From Chloroflexota bacterium (GTDB lineage: Bacteria; Chloroflexota; Anaerolineae; Promineifilales; Promineifilaceae), in assembly GCA_024275635.1 (NCBI GenBank), contig JAJRYT010000083.1, positions 1 to 45,557 on the forward strand: a stretch of DNA of 45,557 nucleotides, given 5' to 3'. The notes below the pieces were generated by a model. That model was not told the origin of the DNA, did not search any database, and was given only the letters and a program-made list of their open reading frames with translations. Shown piece after piece: positions 14,825 through 23,558 of the stretch. Every line of letters starts with the position of its first letter. Position 1 is the first letter of the stretch. A program made the translations under genes and the position numbers.

Positions 14825-16816
14825 TTATTGATTTAGCAGGCTGTTAATCGCCTGTTCAAAGACTGAGTAAGGCTGTGCCCCGGAGACGAAGTTGCCATTG
14901 ATGAAGAAGGCGGGCGTACCGCGCACGCCGAAGGAACTGCCTTCCTGCAAATCGGCCTGGATGGCCGATTCATATTGGTTACTGTTTAGACATTCAGTGA
15001 AAACGGCCGTATCCAACCCCAATTGGCTGGCATACCCCGCAAACAACTCCGCTGTATTTGACTGGTTGCTCCACTGCGACTGGGCGGTAAACAGAGCATC
15101 GTGCATCGCTGCATATGCGCCCTGGTCCCCGGCACAGCGGGCGGCCACCGCCGCGCCAACCGCCTGCGGGTGAATACTGGTCAATGGGAAATCCTTAAAC
15201 ACATAGCGCACCAATCCCGTGTCAATAAAATTCGCTTTGATTTGCGGGAATGTCTGCTGGAAATGGCGGCTGCAAAACGGGCATTGAAAATCAGTGTACT
15301 CCACCATGACCACCGGCGCATCCGGATCGCCAATGCTGTACGCCCCTTCAATGGGTACATTAACCGGTCCTGATGGTTGTGGAACGGCCGTTGGCTGCGC
15401 TGCCGCTTCACGTGGTACGTAAGCATCGGCCAACGTGCCTTCTTCGGCCAGACCAATGCCATATTCAAACACACTAAAAGGCTGCGCGCCGCTCACCGGG
15501 AAGCCATTGATAAAGAAGGCCGGCGTGCCGGTGACGCCCAGTTGCATCCCTTCCTCCAGATTAGCCTGAACAACATCGTCATACTTGTGGCTGTCAACAC
15601 ATTCATTAAAACTGTTAATATCCAGCCCCAACTCAGCAGCCAGGTCGGCCAGAACCAGCGCTGGGTCATTTTCAGCCCAATTCGCCTGGTTGTCAAAAAT
15701 AACGTCATGCATTTCCCAATAAAGCGCTTGCTCGCCGGCACAACGCGCCGCCGCCGCCGCCGCCCGTGCATTCGGATGCAGATTGTCCAGTGGAAAATCC
15801 TTCATAATATAATAAACTCGACCCGTCTCAATCATCTCCGTAATTAATTGGGGGACAGTTTGTTGTGCATGGCGTTGACAGAACGGGCATTGGTAATCAG
15901 TATATTCGATGATCGTCACAGGTGCATTGGGGTCGCCCATGGCCGCAGCGATATTATCGGTGGATATCGTAGCCGGGGTCGGCGCAGCCGCTGGCTGACT
16001 GGGTTGAGCTGGCTCTGGCTCGTTAGATGCTAACGCGCCGCCATCACTCACCGTAGCAATGGCCTGGTTGAAAACCGATAATGGCTGGGCGCCAACAAGC
16101 GGCTGATTATTGATAAAGAAGCTGGGCGTGCTGCTAACCCCCCGGCTGCGCCCCAAATCCACATCGCTCTGAATGGCGTCAGCATATTTGCTGCTGTTTT
16201 GACATGCGTCAAATTGGGCAGTATCCAGTCCGAGTTGGCCGGCAAAACCGGCGAAGACGGTATTGGCGTTGTTATTGGCCCAGGCTTCACCGTTGGCAAA
16301 AATCAAGTCGTGCATGCCCCAATAGGCTGCCGCACCCTGGTCTCCGGCGCAGCGGGCGGCGTTGGCCGCCGCAGTGGCCTGGGGATGAATGCTGGTCAGG
16401 GGGAAATCATAGAAGATGAGGACAGCCTGACCGCTGGCGATTTGATTGGTTTCCAGCGCGGGCAGGGTTTGGGCGAAGAAACGGGCGCAGAATGGGCATT
16501 GGTAATCGGAGAACTCTTCCAAAACAACAGGGGCATGACGATTGCCACGATAGGGATGTCCATCTTCGGTAAAGCCAACTTCGATGCCGTTGGCGTCGGT
16601 TTCTTTGTTATCACTGCTTGTATCTTGACCACGGGCGGCGCTGGACGTTGAATCGTCTGGAGCGATGGTCTCATCGGCCACGCCGGTTGGGGCAACGGGG
16701 GTTTCTTTGATTGCGGGGTTGGCCGGGCTGGCCGGGCTGGCCGGACCGCAGGCTACTGCCAGCAGACTCAATAGAACAGTTGCAATAATGTATTGCCAGA
16801 ATATTTGTTTCTTCAT
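14825..16816 (-). CDS. Lipoprotein with three tandem DsbA/thioredoxin_4 domains
   Basis: A 663-residue exported protein. A signal sequence ends in the lipobox LLAVAC, with lipidated Cys23, so it should be anchored outside the membrane. After a Pro/Thr/Ser-rich spacer (24-90) come three DsbA-like thioredoxin domains. The active-site motifs are C107-P-F-C110, C310-P-F-C313 and C512-P-F-C515. Each domain repeats the same landmarks: FSDYQ/YTDYQ/YTDFQ before CPFC, KDFPL...HP, RCAGxQ, then the cis-Pro loop (G-[VT]-[SR]-[STG]-TP-[AS]-FFING). Pro/Ala-rich linkers (260-290 and 465-490) separate them. Single-domain relatives act as disulfide oxidoreductases, so this is likely a three-headed thiol-disulfide enzyme of the cell surface. 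A promoter with TTAGCG and TATAGT lies upstream. Confidence 0.9.
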   Translation of the reverse strand: MKKQIFWQYIIATVLLSLLAVACGPASPASPANPAIKETPVAPTGVADETIAPDDSTSSAARGQDTSSDNKETDANGIEVGFTEDGHPYRGNRHAPVVLEEFSDYQCPFCARFFAQTLPALETNQIASGQAVLIFYDFPLTSIHPQATAAANAARCAGDQGAAAYWGMHDLIFANGEAWANNNANTVFAGFAGQLGLDTAQFDACQNSSKYADAIQSDVDLGRSRGVSSTPSFFINNQPLVGAQPLSVFNQAIATVSDGGALASNEPEPAQPSQPAAAPTPATISTDNIAAAMGDPNAPVTIIEYTDYQCPFCQRHAQQTVPQLITEMIETGRVYYIMKDFPLDNLHPNARAAAAAARCAGEQALYWEMHDVIFDNQANWAENDPALVLADLAAELGLDINSFNECVDSHKYDDVVQANLEEGMQLGVTGTPAFFINGFPVSGAQPFSVFEYGIGLAEEGTLADAYVPREAAAQPTAVPQPSGPVNVPIEGAYSIGDPDAPVVMVEYTDFQCPFCSRHFQQTFPQIKANFIDTGLVRYVFKDFPLTSIHPQAVGAAVAARCAGDQGAYAAMHDALFTAQSQWSNQSNTAELFAGYASQLGLDTAVFTECLNSNQYESAIQADLQEGSSFGVRGTPAFFINGNFVSGAQPYSVFEQAINSLLNQ

Positions 16817-16865
16817 AGATTACTCCGTGCGATTTAGATGCAGCCGGGTTGGTTTCAACCTTTCT

Positions 16866-16894
16866 ACTATACCGCGAAGCACTCAAATCGCTAA
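16866..16894 (-). promoter_or_regulatory. Possible promoter of the DsbA-like lipoprotein gene
   Basis: On the minus strand, TATAGT (16871-16866) is a good -10 box. TTAGCG (16894-16889), 17 bases upstream, is a weak -35 box. GGAG lies 6 bases before the ATG at 16816. Confidence 0.4.
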
Positions 16895-16918
16895 TTAAGG
16901 AAAAGTGAGTATTTAACT

Positions 16919-17121
16919 GGAGTCTGGCGAATTTCAGATTTCCCTCTGGTGTGTAAGGCGATTTTCAAAATCGCCTTACAAGTAAAAAAAATGGTTCTTT
17001 AGGATTTCGCGGGGTCGAGGAAAAAACCTGACACGAATAATAAGAAAATTCGTGAAATTCGTGCCATTCGCGTCAAAAAATTAACCATCCGGTGAACTAA
17101 CCACGCGAAATCCCAGAGACC
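16919..17121. repeat. Repeat cluster: 14-bp hairpin and ITR-bounded mini-element
   Basis: The gap before pth holds two elements. First, TGTAAGGCGATTTT (16952-16965) is mirrored by its exact complement (16967-16980); the preceding GGAGTCTGGCGAATTTCAGA (16919-16938) recurs nearly intact at 44911-44932. Second, GGTTCTTTAGGATTTCGCGGGG (16993-17014) and CCACGCGAAATCCCAGAGACC (17101-17121) are imperfect inverted ends around an interior with several ATTCGTG words. The ends match those at 45325-45347/45401-45420, whose interior is unrelated. The rest of the gap (17122-17410) shows no further gene that I can support. Confidence 0.8.
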
Positions 17122-17410
17122 CGAAAAAATCAGTGTCCAGTATGTTGAGAGTTACTTAAAGCGTATCTGACTGCGACTGCCGCCTCAGCAGCAACGATTC
17201 GTCATTGATTACGAGATGTGCTAGACTCGCTTGTTCGTTTTGTAACGGGTTCAATCTCGTTAGCGTAACCATGCTGTCTTACGTGTGCGCTTACGGTTGC
17301 CGCGCCGAATACGGGTTGAAAGCGCGGGCAATAAGTGGGCGACTTTCTATTGTTTTATTTATTTTATGAGACGGTTTTTCAGGAATATTTTGGTGGATGA
17401 GCGGGAAGAT

Positions 17411-18022
17411 ATGTTTGGGGCGCCTGTTTCCGAGCCGGAGGGCGCTAAGTTTCTGATTATTGGGCTGGGCAATGCGGGCCGCCGCTACCGGAACAACCGG
17501 CATAATATCGGTTTTATGGTGGCGGATCGGCTGGCGGAAGCGTACGACATTAGTTTAGGACGGGTGCAGCAAAGGGCGGTGGTGGGCAACGGCCGTATCG
17601 CCTCCCGCCGCGTCATCCTCGCTAAACCACAAACCATGATGAACTTGAGCGGCGATGCAGTTGGCCCATTAGCCAATTACTACAAAATCCCGTTGGCCAA
17701 CATGCTTGTTATCTACGATGAACTGGACCTACCTCTGGGAACCATTCGCCTGCGTGAAAAGGGCGGTTCCGGCGGCCACAACGGGATGAAATCAATCATG
17801 CAACAGGTGGGTAACGATTTTCCCCGGATGCGGCTGGGAATTGGCCGCCCGCCGGGAAAAATGCCGCCGGCGGCCTATGTTCTGCAAGATTTCGGCCAAA
17901 ACGACCTCCCCCTGTTGGCTGACGTCATTGAGGAAGCTCTAAAAGCTGTTGTCACTTACTTGACTGAGGGGATTGACCTGGCAATGTCCCGCCATAATAG
18001 AAACATGAACCAGGAAACGTGA
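17411..18022 (+). CDS. pth: Peptidyl-tRNA hydrolase
   Basis: Releases tRNA from peptidyl-tRNAs dropped by ribosomes. The Pth pattern is complete: LIIGLGNAGRRYRNNRHNIGFM (Asn and catalytic His), KPQTMMNLSG, VIYDELDLPLG with the conserved Asp, and GGSGGHNGMKS. The open frame extends back to 17285, but the first 27-42 residues have no counterpart in Pth. ATG 17366 has no ribosome binding site, whereas ATG 17411 is preceded by GGGAAG, so I prefer 17411 (203 residues). It is followed 63 bases later by mfd on the same strand. The interval contains a short inverted repeat (GGCGCGC.../GCGCC words). Confidence 0.95.
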   Translation: MFGAPVSEPEGAKFLIIGLGNAGRRYRNNRHNIGFMVADRLAEAYDISLGRVQQRAVVGNGRIASRRVILAKPQTMMNLSGDAVGPLANYYKIPLANMLVIYDELDLPLGTIRLREKGGSGGHNGMKSIMQQVGNDFPRMRLGIGRPPGKMPPAAYVLQDFGQNDLPLLADVIEEALKAVVTYLTEGIDLAMSRHNRNMNQET

Positions 18023-18085
18023 AGCGGAACCTGACTGGTTGGCGCGCTTCACGCTAACCGCTTACGCGCCACGCTTAAACGCACG

Positions 18086-21000
18086 ATGACTGTATCTGGT
18101 ATTCTCGACATTTTTAACCAGCTTCCCGCCTTGGGGCAGTTGGTTGAGCAGTTGGACAAACAGGCGCCTGTGCCGCCGCTGCTGCTTGCTAAAGCGGCAC
18201 GGCCGTCTTTCCTGAGTTATCTTTACCTGACCCGGCAGCGCCCCATCATCTTGCTTACCGGGCGTGTAGATACCGCTGCCGCCTGGCAGCAGGCGCTGGA
18301 GATGTGGCTGCCGGAAAATGTTGCCGCGCTGCGCTTCCCCGAACCTACCCCGCTGCCTTATGACCGGGGGCCGTGGGGAACCCGCTCACGGCAGGGCCGC
18401 TTGCAAGTGTTCACCCGCTTGATTTCTGGTCAGAACCCACAAATCCCGGCGGTGGACGTACCGCCGTTCATCATCATGTCGGCGCGTGCCTTTCTGCAAA
18501 AAACAATCTCACAGCGCCGCTTCTTGACAGTTACGCGCGCTTTGCGCGTCGGTCAAATAATTGACCTGGAGAAAATCCTGTCGCACTGGTCAGCCATTGG
18601 CTATGAAGCGGTTAGTGTGGTAGAAGCCGCCGGTCAATTCAGCCGCCGCGGCGGTATCCTGGATATTTTCCCTATCGCTTCGCCTTATCCGGTGCGCATC
18701 GAGTTGTTTGGTGATGAAATTGACACCATGCGCTATTTCGATCCGGCCACTCAGCGTTCTCGGCAGTTAGATGGCAGCAGCCTGACCGAGCGTATTGTCG
18801 TGCCGCCGGCGCGAGAAGCGCTGCCCGGCGCAGCCCAGGCGTATGCCCAAACGCTGGATAAAGAGTCGCATGCCGACGGTGACAGCTTGCCTTCCTGGCG
18901 GGATGATATGGCCCATTTACAGGCGGGGATTCCGTTCCCCAACCTGGAATTTTATTTGCCTTTGATTTACCCGCGCCCGGCCAGCCTGTTGGATTACTTA
19001 CCGTCGGATGCGCTGGTGGTAGTGGATGATTGGGGGGAGATGGTAACGGCCGTTACTGAACTCCACGACCACGCCGACCAAATTGCCAACGAACAGCCCA
19101 TCCTGCCCCCCGGCTATCCTGCGCCCATTTTTGACTGGTCAGAACTGGCCGGAGAATTAAATTGGTGGCAGCCTTTGATTCTTGGCGAAGGGGCCGACGC
19201 CGACAGCCCGCCCTTCCTGGCGGGCGCGCTGGCCGAATCTTTCGAAACCGGGCCGCGCTATGGCGGGCAAATGCGCCCCCTCATGACCCATCTCAAATCA
19301 ACCCAACGCGAAGGCGACCGCATTGTGGTTGTTAGCCGCCAAGCCTCCCGTCTGGCTGAACTGTGGCGCGAAGAAGGTAGGGGTAAAGGGGTGAAAGGGG
19401 GTAGAGGCGAGTCCTTGTTCACCCCTTCACCCGCTCACCCGCTCACCCCCGCATACCAACTTTCTTCACTCCCCCCCGACGGCAGCCTCACCTTCATCCA
19501 GGGCAGTCTGGCTGAAGGCTTCACCCTGGTGCGGCGCGACGACAACGAGATCCTCCTGGATTTGCTCACCGACGCTGAAATTTTCGGCTGGAACCGGCCC
19601 GCGCCGCGCCGCTGGCGTAAACCGGCCCCCATCGCCCCCGAAACCCATTTTGCCGATATTGCCGCCGGCGATTATGTCGTTCATTTAGAATACGGGATTG
19701 GTTTGTTCAAAGGTCTTGTTTCACGGGCTGTTGGTGGAACGGACCGCGAATATTTGCTGGTCGAGTACGACAACAGTGATGTTCTGTATGTCCCTGTGCA
19801 TCAGGCCGATCGGGTGAGTAAATGGATTGGTTCCAGCGAACGGCCGCCGACCCTCAACCGGCTGGGCGGAAAGTCATTGTGGAGCAAAGCCAAAGCGAAA
19901 GCGCAACGTGCCGCCGATGAATTAGCCGAGGAATTACTTGATTTATATGCTACCCGTGAAACTGTGCCCGGTCATGCGTTTGCCAAAGATGGCGAGTGGC
20001 AGACTGCGCTGGAAGCCAGCTTCCCTTACCGCGAAACAGAGGACCAACTGCGTGTTATTGCCGAAGTGAAAGCCGATATGGAACGGCCGCAGCCGATGGA
20101 TCGACTCGTTTGCGGCGATGTGGGCTATGGCAAAACGGAAGTGGCCCTGCGCGCCGCCTTCAAGTCTGTCCTGGACGGCAAGCAAGTTGCCATTCTTGTG
20201 CCCACGACTATCCTGGCGCAGCAGCATTACAACACTTTCAGAGAGCGGTTGTCCCCTTTCCCGGTGACTGTGCAAATGTTATCTCGCTTCCGCACGTCTA
20301 TGCAGCAGGCCCGAATTGTTCAAGACCTGCGTAACGGCCGTGTGGACATCATCATCGGCACCCACCGCTTGTTGTCTGATGATGTAGCCTTCAAAGATTT
20401 GGGATTAGTCATCATTGATGAAGAACAGCGGTTTGGCGTGGCCCATAAAGAGAAATTGAAGCAGTGGCGCACCGAAGTGGATGTGTTGACAATGACGGCT
20501 ACGCCCATCCCCCGCACCCTGCACATGAGTCTAACTGGCGTGCGCGATATCAGCATTATTGACACCGCCCCGGCGGAGCGGCTGCCGGTGCAAACTTACG
20601 TGGGCGAAGCGGACGAAACTCGTCTGCGCCGCGCCATTTTGCGCGAACTAGACCGTGGCGGACAAATTTTCTTTGTCCACAACCGGGTGCAGAGCATCGA
20701 AATTGTGCAGCGGCTCATTCAACGCCTGGTACCGGAGGCGATTATCGCTGTCGGACACGGACAAATGAGTGAACGGCAGCTAGAACGCATTATGGTCGAG
20801 TTTGCCGAGGGCAAGATTGATATTTTACTCAGCACAACTATTATTGAAAGCGGCCTGGATTTCCCCAATGCCAACACGCTCATTGTGGATCGGGCGGAAA
20901 TGTTTGGTCTGGCGCAGTTATATCAACTGCGCGGCCGGGTAGGGCGGGGCATACGCCGGGCGTATGCCTACTTTTTCCACAGCCCCTGGCGCGGACTGAC

Positions 21001-21676
21001 GCCGGTGGCCCGCGCCAGGTTGGAAACGATTGCCGAGCAGACGCAGCTGGGCGCCGGGTATACGATTGCGATGCGGGACATGGAGATTCGCGGGGTGGGC
21101 GATTTGCTGGGCGCGCAGCAAAGCGGGCAGATTAGCGCGGTGGGTTTTGATTTGTATACGCGGCTGCTGGCAAATGCGGTGAAGCGGCGTAAGGCGGAGA
21201 AGGCAGGGAAACCGATTACGTTTGATCTGCCAGAGGCGACGTTGATTGATTTGCCGCTGGCGGCGTATGTGCCCCCGGATTATGTGCCCGATGGCGCGCT
21301 GCGATTGCGGCTGTACCGGCGTATGGCGCTGTTGGATTCGATGGCTGATATTGATGAGATGGCGGAGGAGATGGCTGATCGGTTTGGACCGATCCCGGAC
21401 CCAGTTCATAATTTGTTGTATCAACTGCGGATTAAGTCGTTGGCGCAGCGGGCGGAAGTAACGGCCGTTACCTCCGACAATGGTCAGGTGAAAATCCGCT
21501 TGGCTGGGTTGGAAAATATAAACCGTTTCCATTTACAACGTTATTTGGGCGAACAGGCGCGGGTGAGCAAAACGGCCGTGTGGATGAGCCGTGAAATGAG
21601 CACTCACGAGTGGCAGGTGGCCCTGGTGCAGGTTTTAGAGAAATTGCAGTCCTACGAAAAACTAAAAGAAGGATGA
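18086..21676 (+). CDS. mfd: Transcription-repair coupling factor
   Basis: Removes stalled RNA polymerase at DNA lesions and recruits UvrA. The 1196 residues show the usual order: an N-terminal UvrB-homology module (about 20-380), then the RNA polymerase-interacting domain (about 520-590, YVVHLEYGIGLFKGLV), the translocase with GDVGYGKTEVALRAA (Walker A), IIDEEQRFGV (Walker B) and the RGRVGRG motif, and a C-terminal TRCF domain. The length is close to the family norm. Residues about 431-456, between N-terminal and polymerase-interacting parts, are encoded by a G-rich/C-rich inverted repeat and read as a Gly/Lys- then Pro-rich loop. No strong ribosome binding site precedes the ATG. Confidence 0.97.
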   Translation: MTVSGILDIFNQLPALGQLVEQLDKQAPVPPLLLAKAARPSFLSYLYLTRQRPIILLTGRVDTAAAWQQALEMWLPENVAALRFPEPTPLPYDRGPWGTRSRQGRLQVFTRLISGQNPQIPAVDVPPFIIMSARAFLQKTISQRRFLTVTRALRVGQIIDLEKILSHWSAIGYEAVSVVEAAGQFSRRGGILDIFPIASPYPVRIELFGDEIDTMRYFDPATQRSRQLDGSSLTERIVVPPAREALPGAAQAYAQTLDKESHADGDSLPSWRDDMAHLQAGIPFPNLEFYLPLIYPRPASLLDYLPSDALVVVDDWGEMVTAVTELHDHADQIANEQPILPPGYPAPIFDWSELAGELNWWQPLILGEGADADSPPFLAGALAESFETGPRYGGQMRPLMTHLKSTQREGDRIVVVSRQASRLAELWREEGRGKGVKGGRGESLFTPSPAHPLTPAYQLSSLPPDGSLTFIQGSLAEGFTLVRRDDNEILLDLLTDAEIFGWNRPAPRRWRKPAPIAPETHFADIAAGDYVVHLEYGIGLFKGLVSRAVGGTDREYLLVEYDNSDVLYVPVHQADRVSKWIGSSERPPTLNRLGGKSLWSKAKAKAQRAADELAEELLDLYATRETVPGHAFAKDGEWQTALEASFPYRETEDQLRVIAEVKADMERPQPMDRLVCGDVGYGKTEVALRAAFKSVLDGKQVAILVPTTILAQQHYNTFRERLSPFPVTVQMLSRFRTSMQQARIVQDLRNGRVDIIIGTHRLLSDDVAFKDLGLVIIDEEQRFGVAHKEKLKQWRTEVDVLTMTATPIPRTLHMSLTGVRDISIIDTAPAERLPVQTYVGEADETRLRRAILRELDRGGQIFFVHNRVQSIEIVQRLIQRLVPEAIIAVGHGQMSERQLERIMVEFAEGKIDILLSTTIIESGLDFPNANTLIVDRAEMFGLAQLYQLRGRVGRGIRRAYAYFFHSPWRGLTPVARARLETIAEQTQLGAGYTIAMRDMEIRGVGDLLGAQQSGQISAVGFDLYTRLLANAVKRRKAEKAGKPITFDLPEATLIDLPLAAYVPPDYVPDGALRLRLYRRMALLDSMADIDEMAEEMADRFGPIPDPVHNLLYQLRIKSLAQRAEVTAVTSDNGQVKIRLAGLENINRFHLQRYLGEQARVSKTAVWMSREMSTHEWQVALVQVLEKLQSYEKLKEG
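19375..19452 (+). repeat. Repeat insertion inside mfd
   Basis: A stretch of GGGGTRAA-like words (19375-19409) is followed by complementary CACCC words (19419-19450), forming an imperfect G/C-skewed hairpin. It is unlike the surrounding coding sequence in base use and encodes a low-complexity loop (about residues 431-456) between two Mfd domains. It keeps the reading frame. It resembles intergenic hairpins in this window that have been carried into a gene. Confidence 0.75.
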
Positions 21677-21685
21677 GGTAACGAT

Positions 21686-22150
21686 ATGCCTAAAAATAAC
21701 ATTCCTCTGGATGCCAACAATGGATTGGGAAACGACGGCCAACCGGCTAACCCGGCCAAAGCGTCCGGCGTTCCCATTCAATTCTTTGATTCACCCTTTG
21801 CCGCCCCCCAATCACGCGAGGATGTGAAGTTTAACGCCGTTGGCTTTTACGTTTACGAGGATGGGCGGCGGGTGGCTGTTGGCTTTGACATCACCCCCTT
21901 CCTGGAAGGCCCTTCCATTGAAGTGACCATCGCCAATGATAATGGCGAGCCGGCCGGGTCGTTAACCGTCATTGAGACAAACCAAACCAATTTCTCGCTG
22001 ACCATGCACCTGCGTGACGAAAACCCAACCGATCTTTACTACGTCACGGTTACCCTGTATTACGCCACCCCGGAAACCGAGCGGATGGATGTGTATACCC
22101 ACACCGCAACGTTTGATGTGAGTAAGCCGGGGGAGCAGTTAAGAGATTAG
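21686..22150 (+). CDS. Hypothetical beta-rich protein
   Basis: A 154-residue soluble protein starting 9 bases after the mfd stop, with GATGAGGTAACG upstream as a possible binding site. After a disordered N-terminal third rich in Asn, Gly and Pro, alternating hydrophobic residues (VGFYVYEDGRRVAVGFDITPF, then SIEVTIANDNGEPAGSLTVIE) predict beta strands, perhaps an immunoglobulin-like sandwich. No signal peptide or cysteines are seen. I do not recognise the family. Position suggests coupling with mfd, but the function is unknown. Confidence 0.75.
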   Translation: MPKNNIPLDANNGLGNDGQPANPAKASGVPIQFFDSPFAAPQSREDVKFNAVGFYVYEDGRRVAVGFDITPFLEGPSIEVTIANDNGEPAGSLTVIETNQTNFSLTMHLRDENPTDLYYVTVTLYYATPETERMDVYTHTATFDVSKPGEQLRD

Positions 22151-22194
22151 AGACTGGAGATTGGATAGCCTCCCGTCTCCAAATCCTCAGCCCC

Positions 22195-23151
22195 CTACTC
22201 TCTACTTTCCGGCTTCGCTAGCTTTTCCAACTTCCTTTTCGTTTCGCGCCACGTAATCTTGGACAGCCCCAGCTTTTGCCGGATTTCGTCTGGTTCTACG
22301 TTGGCCTTGTGGTCCCGCAGCGCCGAGATCCAGCGCAGATTTTCAAAGGAGAGCAAACCGCGTTTGAGTCCTGCCTCGTCGCCCACATCGCGCAGAACAT
22401 ATTCCAGGTTGCGGGCGGTGCAGGTGAACAGCGTGTCGGGCGGCTCATATTGCGCCAGGTATTCGTCCAACACATCCAGCCATGCTGGTTCCAGATACAG
22501 CTTACGCTCCTTGTTGCGCAGGCGTGGATTGGCGTAGCGTACGAAGAGCAGCGGCCCGCCGGGTGCGTCCCGGTCAATGTGGTTGGGAACCAGGTTCATC
22601 GCTTCGCTTTTTTTGATGCCGGTTTGCAGGAGCAGGGTCAGCAGCAGGTGGGGGCGGGCGTCGGGTTTGGCCTGAGTGCGGATGGCCTGGGTGATGGTCA
22701 GAGCTTTTTCGATGTCGGCTTCGGTGGGCAGGGTGGGCAGGGGGCTTTTGACGGTGCGTTGGATGACTTCTATCGCCGGATTATTCGCTAACACTCCCGC
22801 CTTATGCAGCCAGCTGAAAAATACTTTTAACGTCGTCACCCGGCGCGCATAGGATTTGGGACTGCAGGGCACGCCCCGGTCGTACAGGAGCCAGTGCATG
22901 AAATCATTCAAATTTTTAGTGCCGATTTCGCCAACCGGCTGACCTATGCCTAAAAATTTGCCCAACAACCGGATATCACTGGCAAATGCTTTGACGGTGT
23001 TGAGCGCAAATCCTTCATCGCGCATGTGAATTTCAAAGAGGCCCAACGCGGCTTGAATAGATGCGTCGCTGGTGAGCGGCGGTGACTTTTCGGCCGTTTC
23101 TGGCGGTAGTTGGTCTTTGGGAATTAAAGCGGGTTGTCTGTTTTCACTCAT
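22195..23151 (-). CDS. Tyrosine-recombinase-fold protein with degraded catalytic site
   Basis: A 318-residue protein organised like XerC/XerD. A SAM-like core-binding domain (about 30-130, LNTVKAFASDIRLLGKFL) precedes a catalytic-type domain (about 140-310). The active-site positions are mostly lost. The first Arg is Lys in QTGIKKSEAMNL; the HxxR box is FENLRW, keeping only Arg; the LGH box reads LGLSKITW; and no nucleophilic Tyr occupies the C-terminal position (WRETKRKLEKL). The Lys in LRNKERKLYL is present. It could still bind DNA but probably cannot recombine it. A consensus promoter and an AAAAGGAG binding site imply a functional, expressed gene. No attachment site or phage gene is nearby. 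Confidence 0.8.
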   Translation of the reverse strand: MSENRQPALIPKDQLPPETAEKSPPLTSDASIQAALGLFEIHMRDEGFALNTVKAFASDIRLLGKFLGIGQPVGEIGTKNLNDFMHWLLYDRGVPCSPKSYARRVTTLKVFFSWLHKAGVLANNPAIEVIQRTVKSPLPTLPTEADIEKALTITQAIRTQAKPDARPHLLLTLLLQTGIKKSEAMNLVPNHIDRDAPGGPLLFVRYANPRLRNKERKLYLEPAWLDVLDEYLAQYEPPDTLFTCTARNLEYVLRDVGDEAGLKRGLLSFENLRWISALRDHKANVEPDEIRQKLGLSKITWRETKRKLEKLAKPESRE

Positions 23152-23186
23152 GTGTCGCTCCTTTTGTACTTCGCATAGACGGTGAA

Positions 23187-23215
23187 ATAGTAGAACATTT
23201 GAACCATTTTGTCAA
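23187..23215 (-). promoter_or_regulatory. Strong sigma70-type promoter
   Basis: On the minus strand, a perfect TTGACA (23215-23210) and TACTAT (23192-23187) are separated by 17 bases. Transcription would start near 23180, giving a leader of about 29 bases that contains AAAAGGAG (23166-23159), 7 bases before the recombinase-like ATG. Confidence 0.75.
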
Positions 23216-23342
23216 CTAATCTTGTCCGTTTTTTTTCTTTTGCTATTGTTAGCATGGACAATGAACCGCAGTGCGCTGGTGGCAAATCATCACACTATGC
23301 AGCGTAAACCCTAAAAAATAGTAAGCGTTCACTCCCCCCGGA

Positions 23343-23544
23343 GACTTTTGAAGTTTTGACGCTCTGTGTGGTTGTGTGCTCGACTGCAAAACTTCAAAAG
23401 TCTGTTGGCGGCTGAACGGTTACAAAAAATATTGGTTCAATCGGAAGTCGTGGCCTGTAGGGACCTGCGCTTGTGATCGCCCAGAGTAGGGCGGGTACAA
23501 GACCTGCCCCTATAAGGCAAAACCCCGCAAAATCCCACAGAGCC
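23343..23544. repeat. Hairpin and mini-element before the megasynthase
   Basis: GACTTTTGAAGTTTTG (23343-23358) is exactly complementary to 23387-23402. Further right, 23452-23544 contains GTAGGGACCTGCGC and a mirrored ACCTGCCCCTAT, ending in ACCCCGCAAAATCCCACAGAGCC (23522-23544). That end motif and the GTAGGG...CCCCTA interior match the 45325-45420 element. A left end motif is not evident here, so this copy may be partial. No gene is supported between 23216 and 23558. Confidence 0.75.
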
Positions 23545-23558
23545 AACATATTGAAAAG

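Noticed and set aside
22195..23151. Active phage or integron integrase
   Set aside because: Catalytic residues are missing and no att site, phage or cassette genes are nearby.
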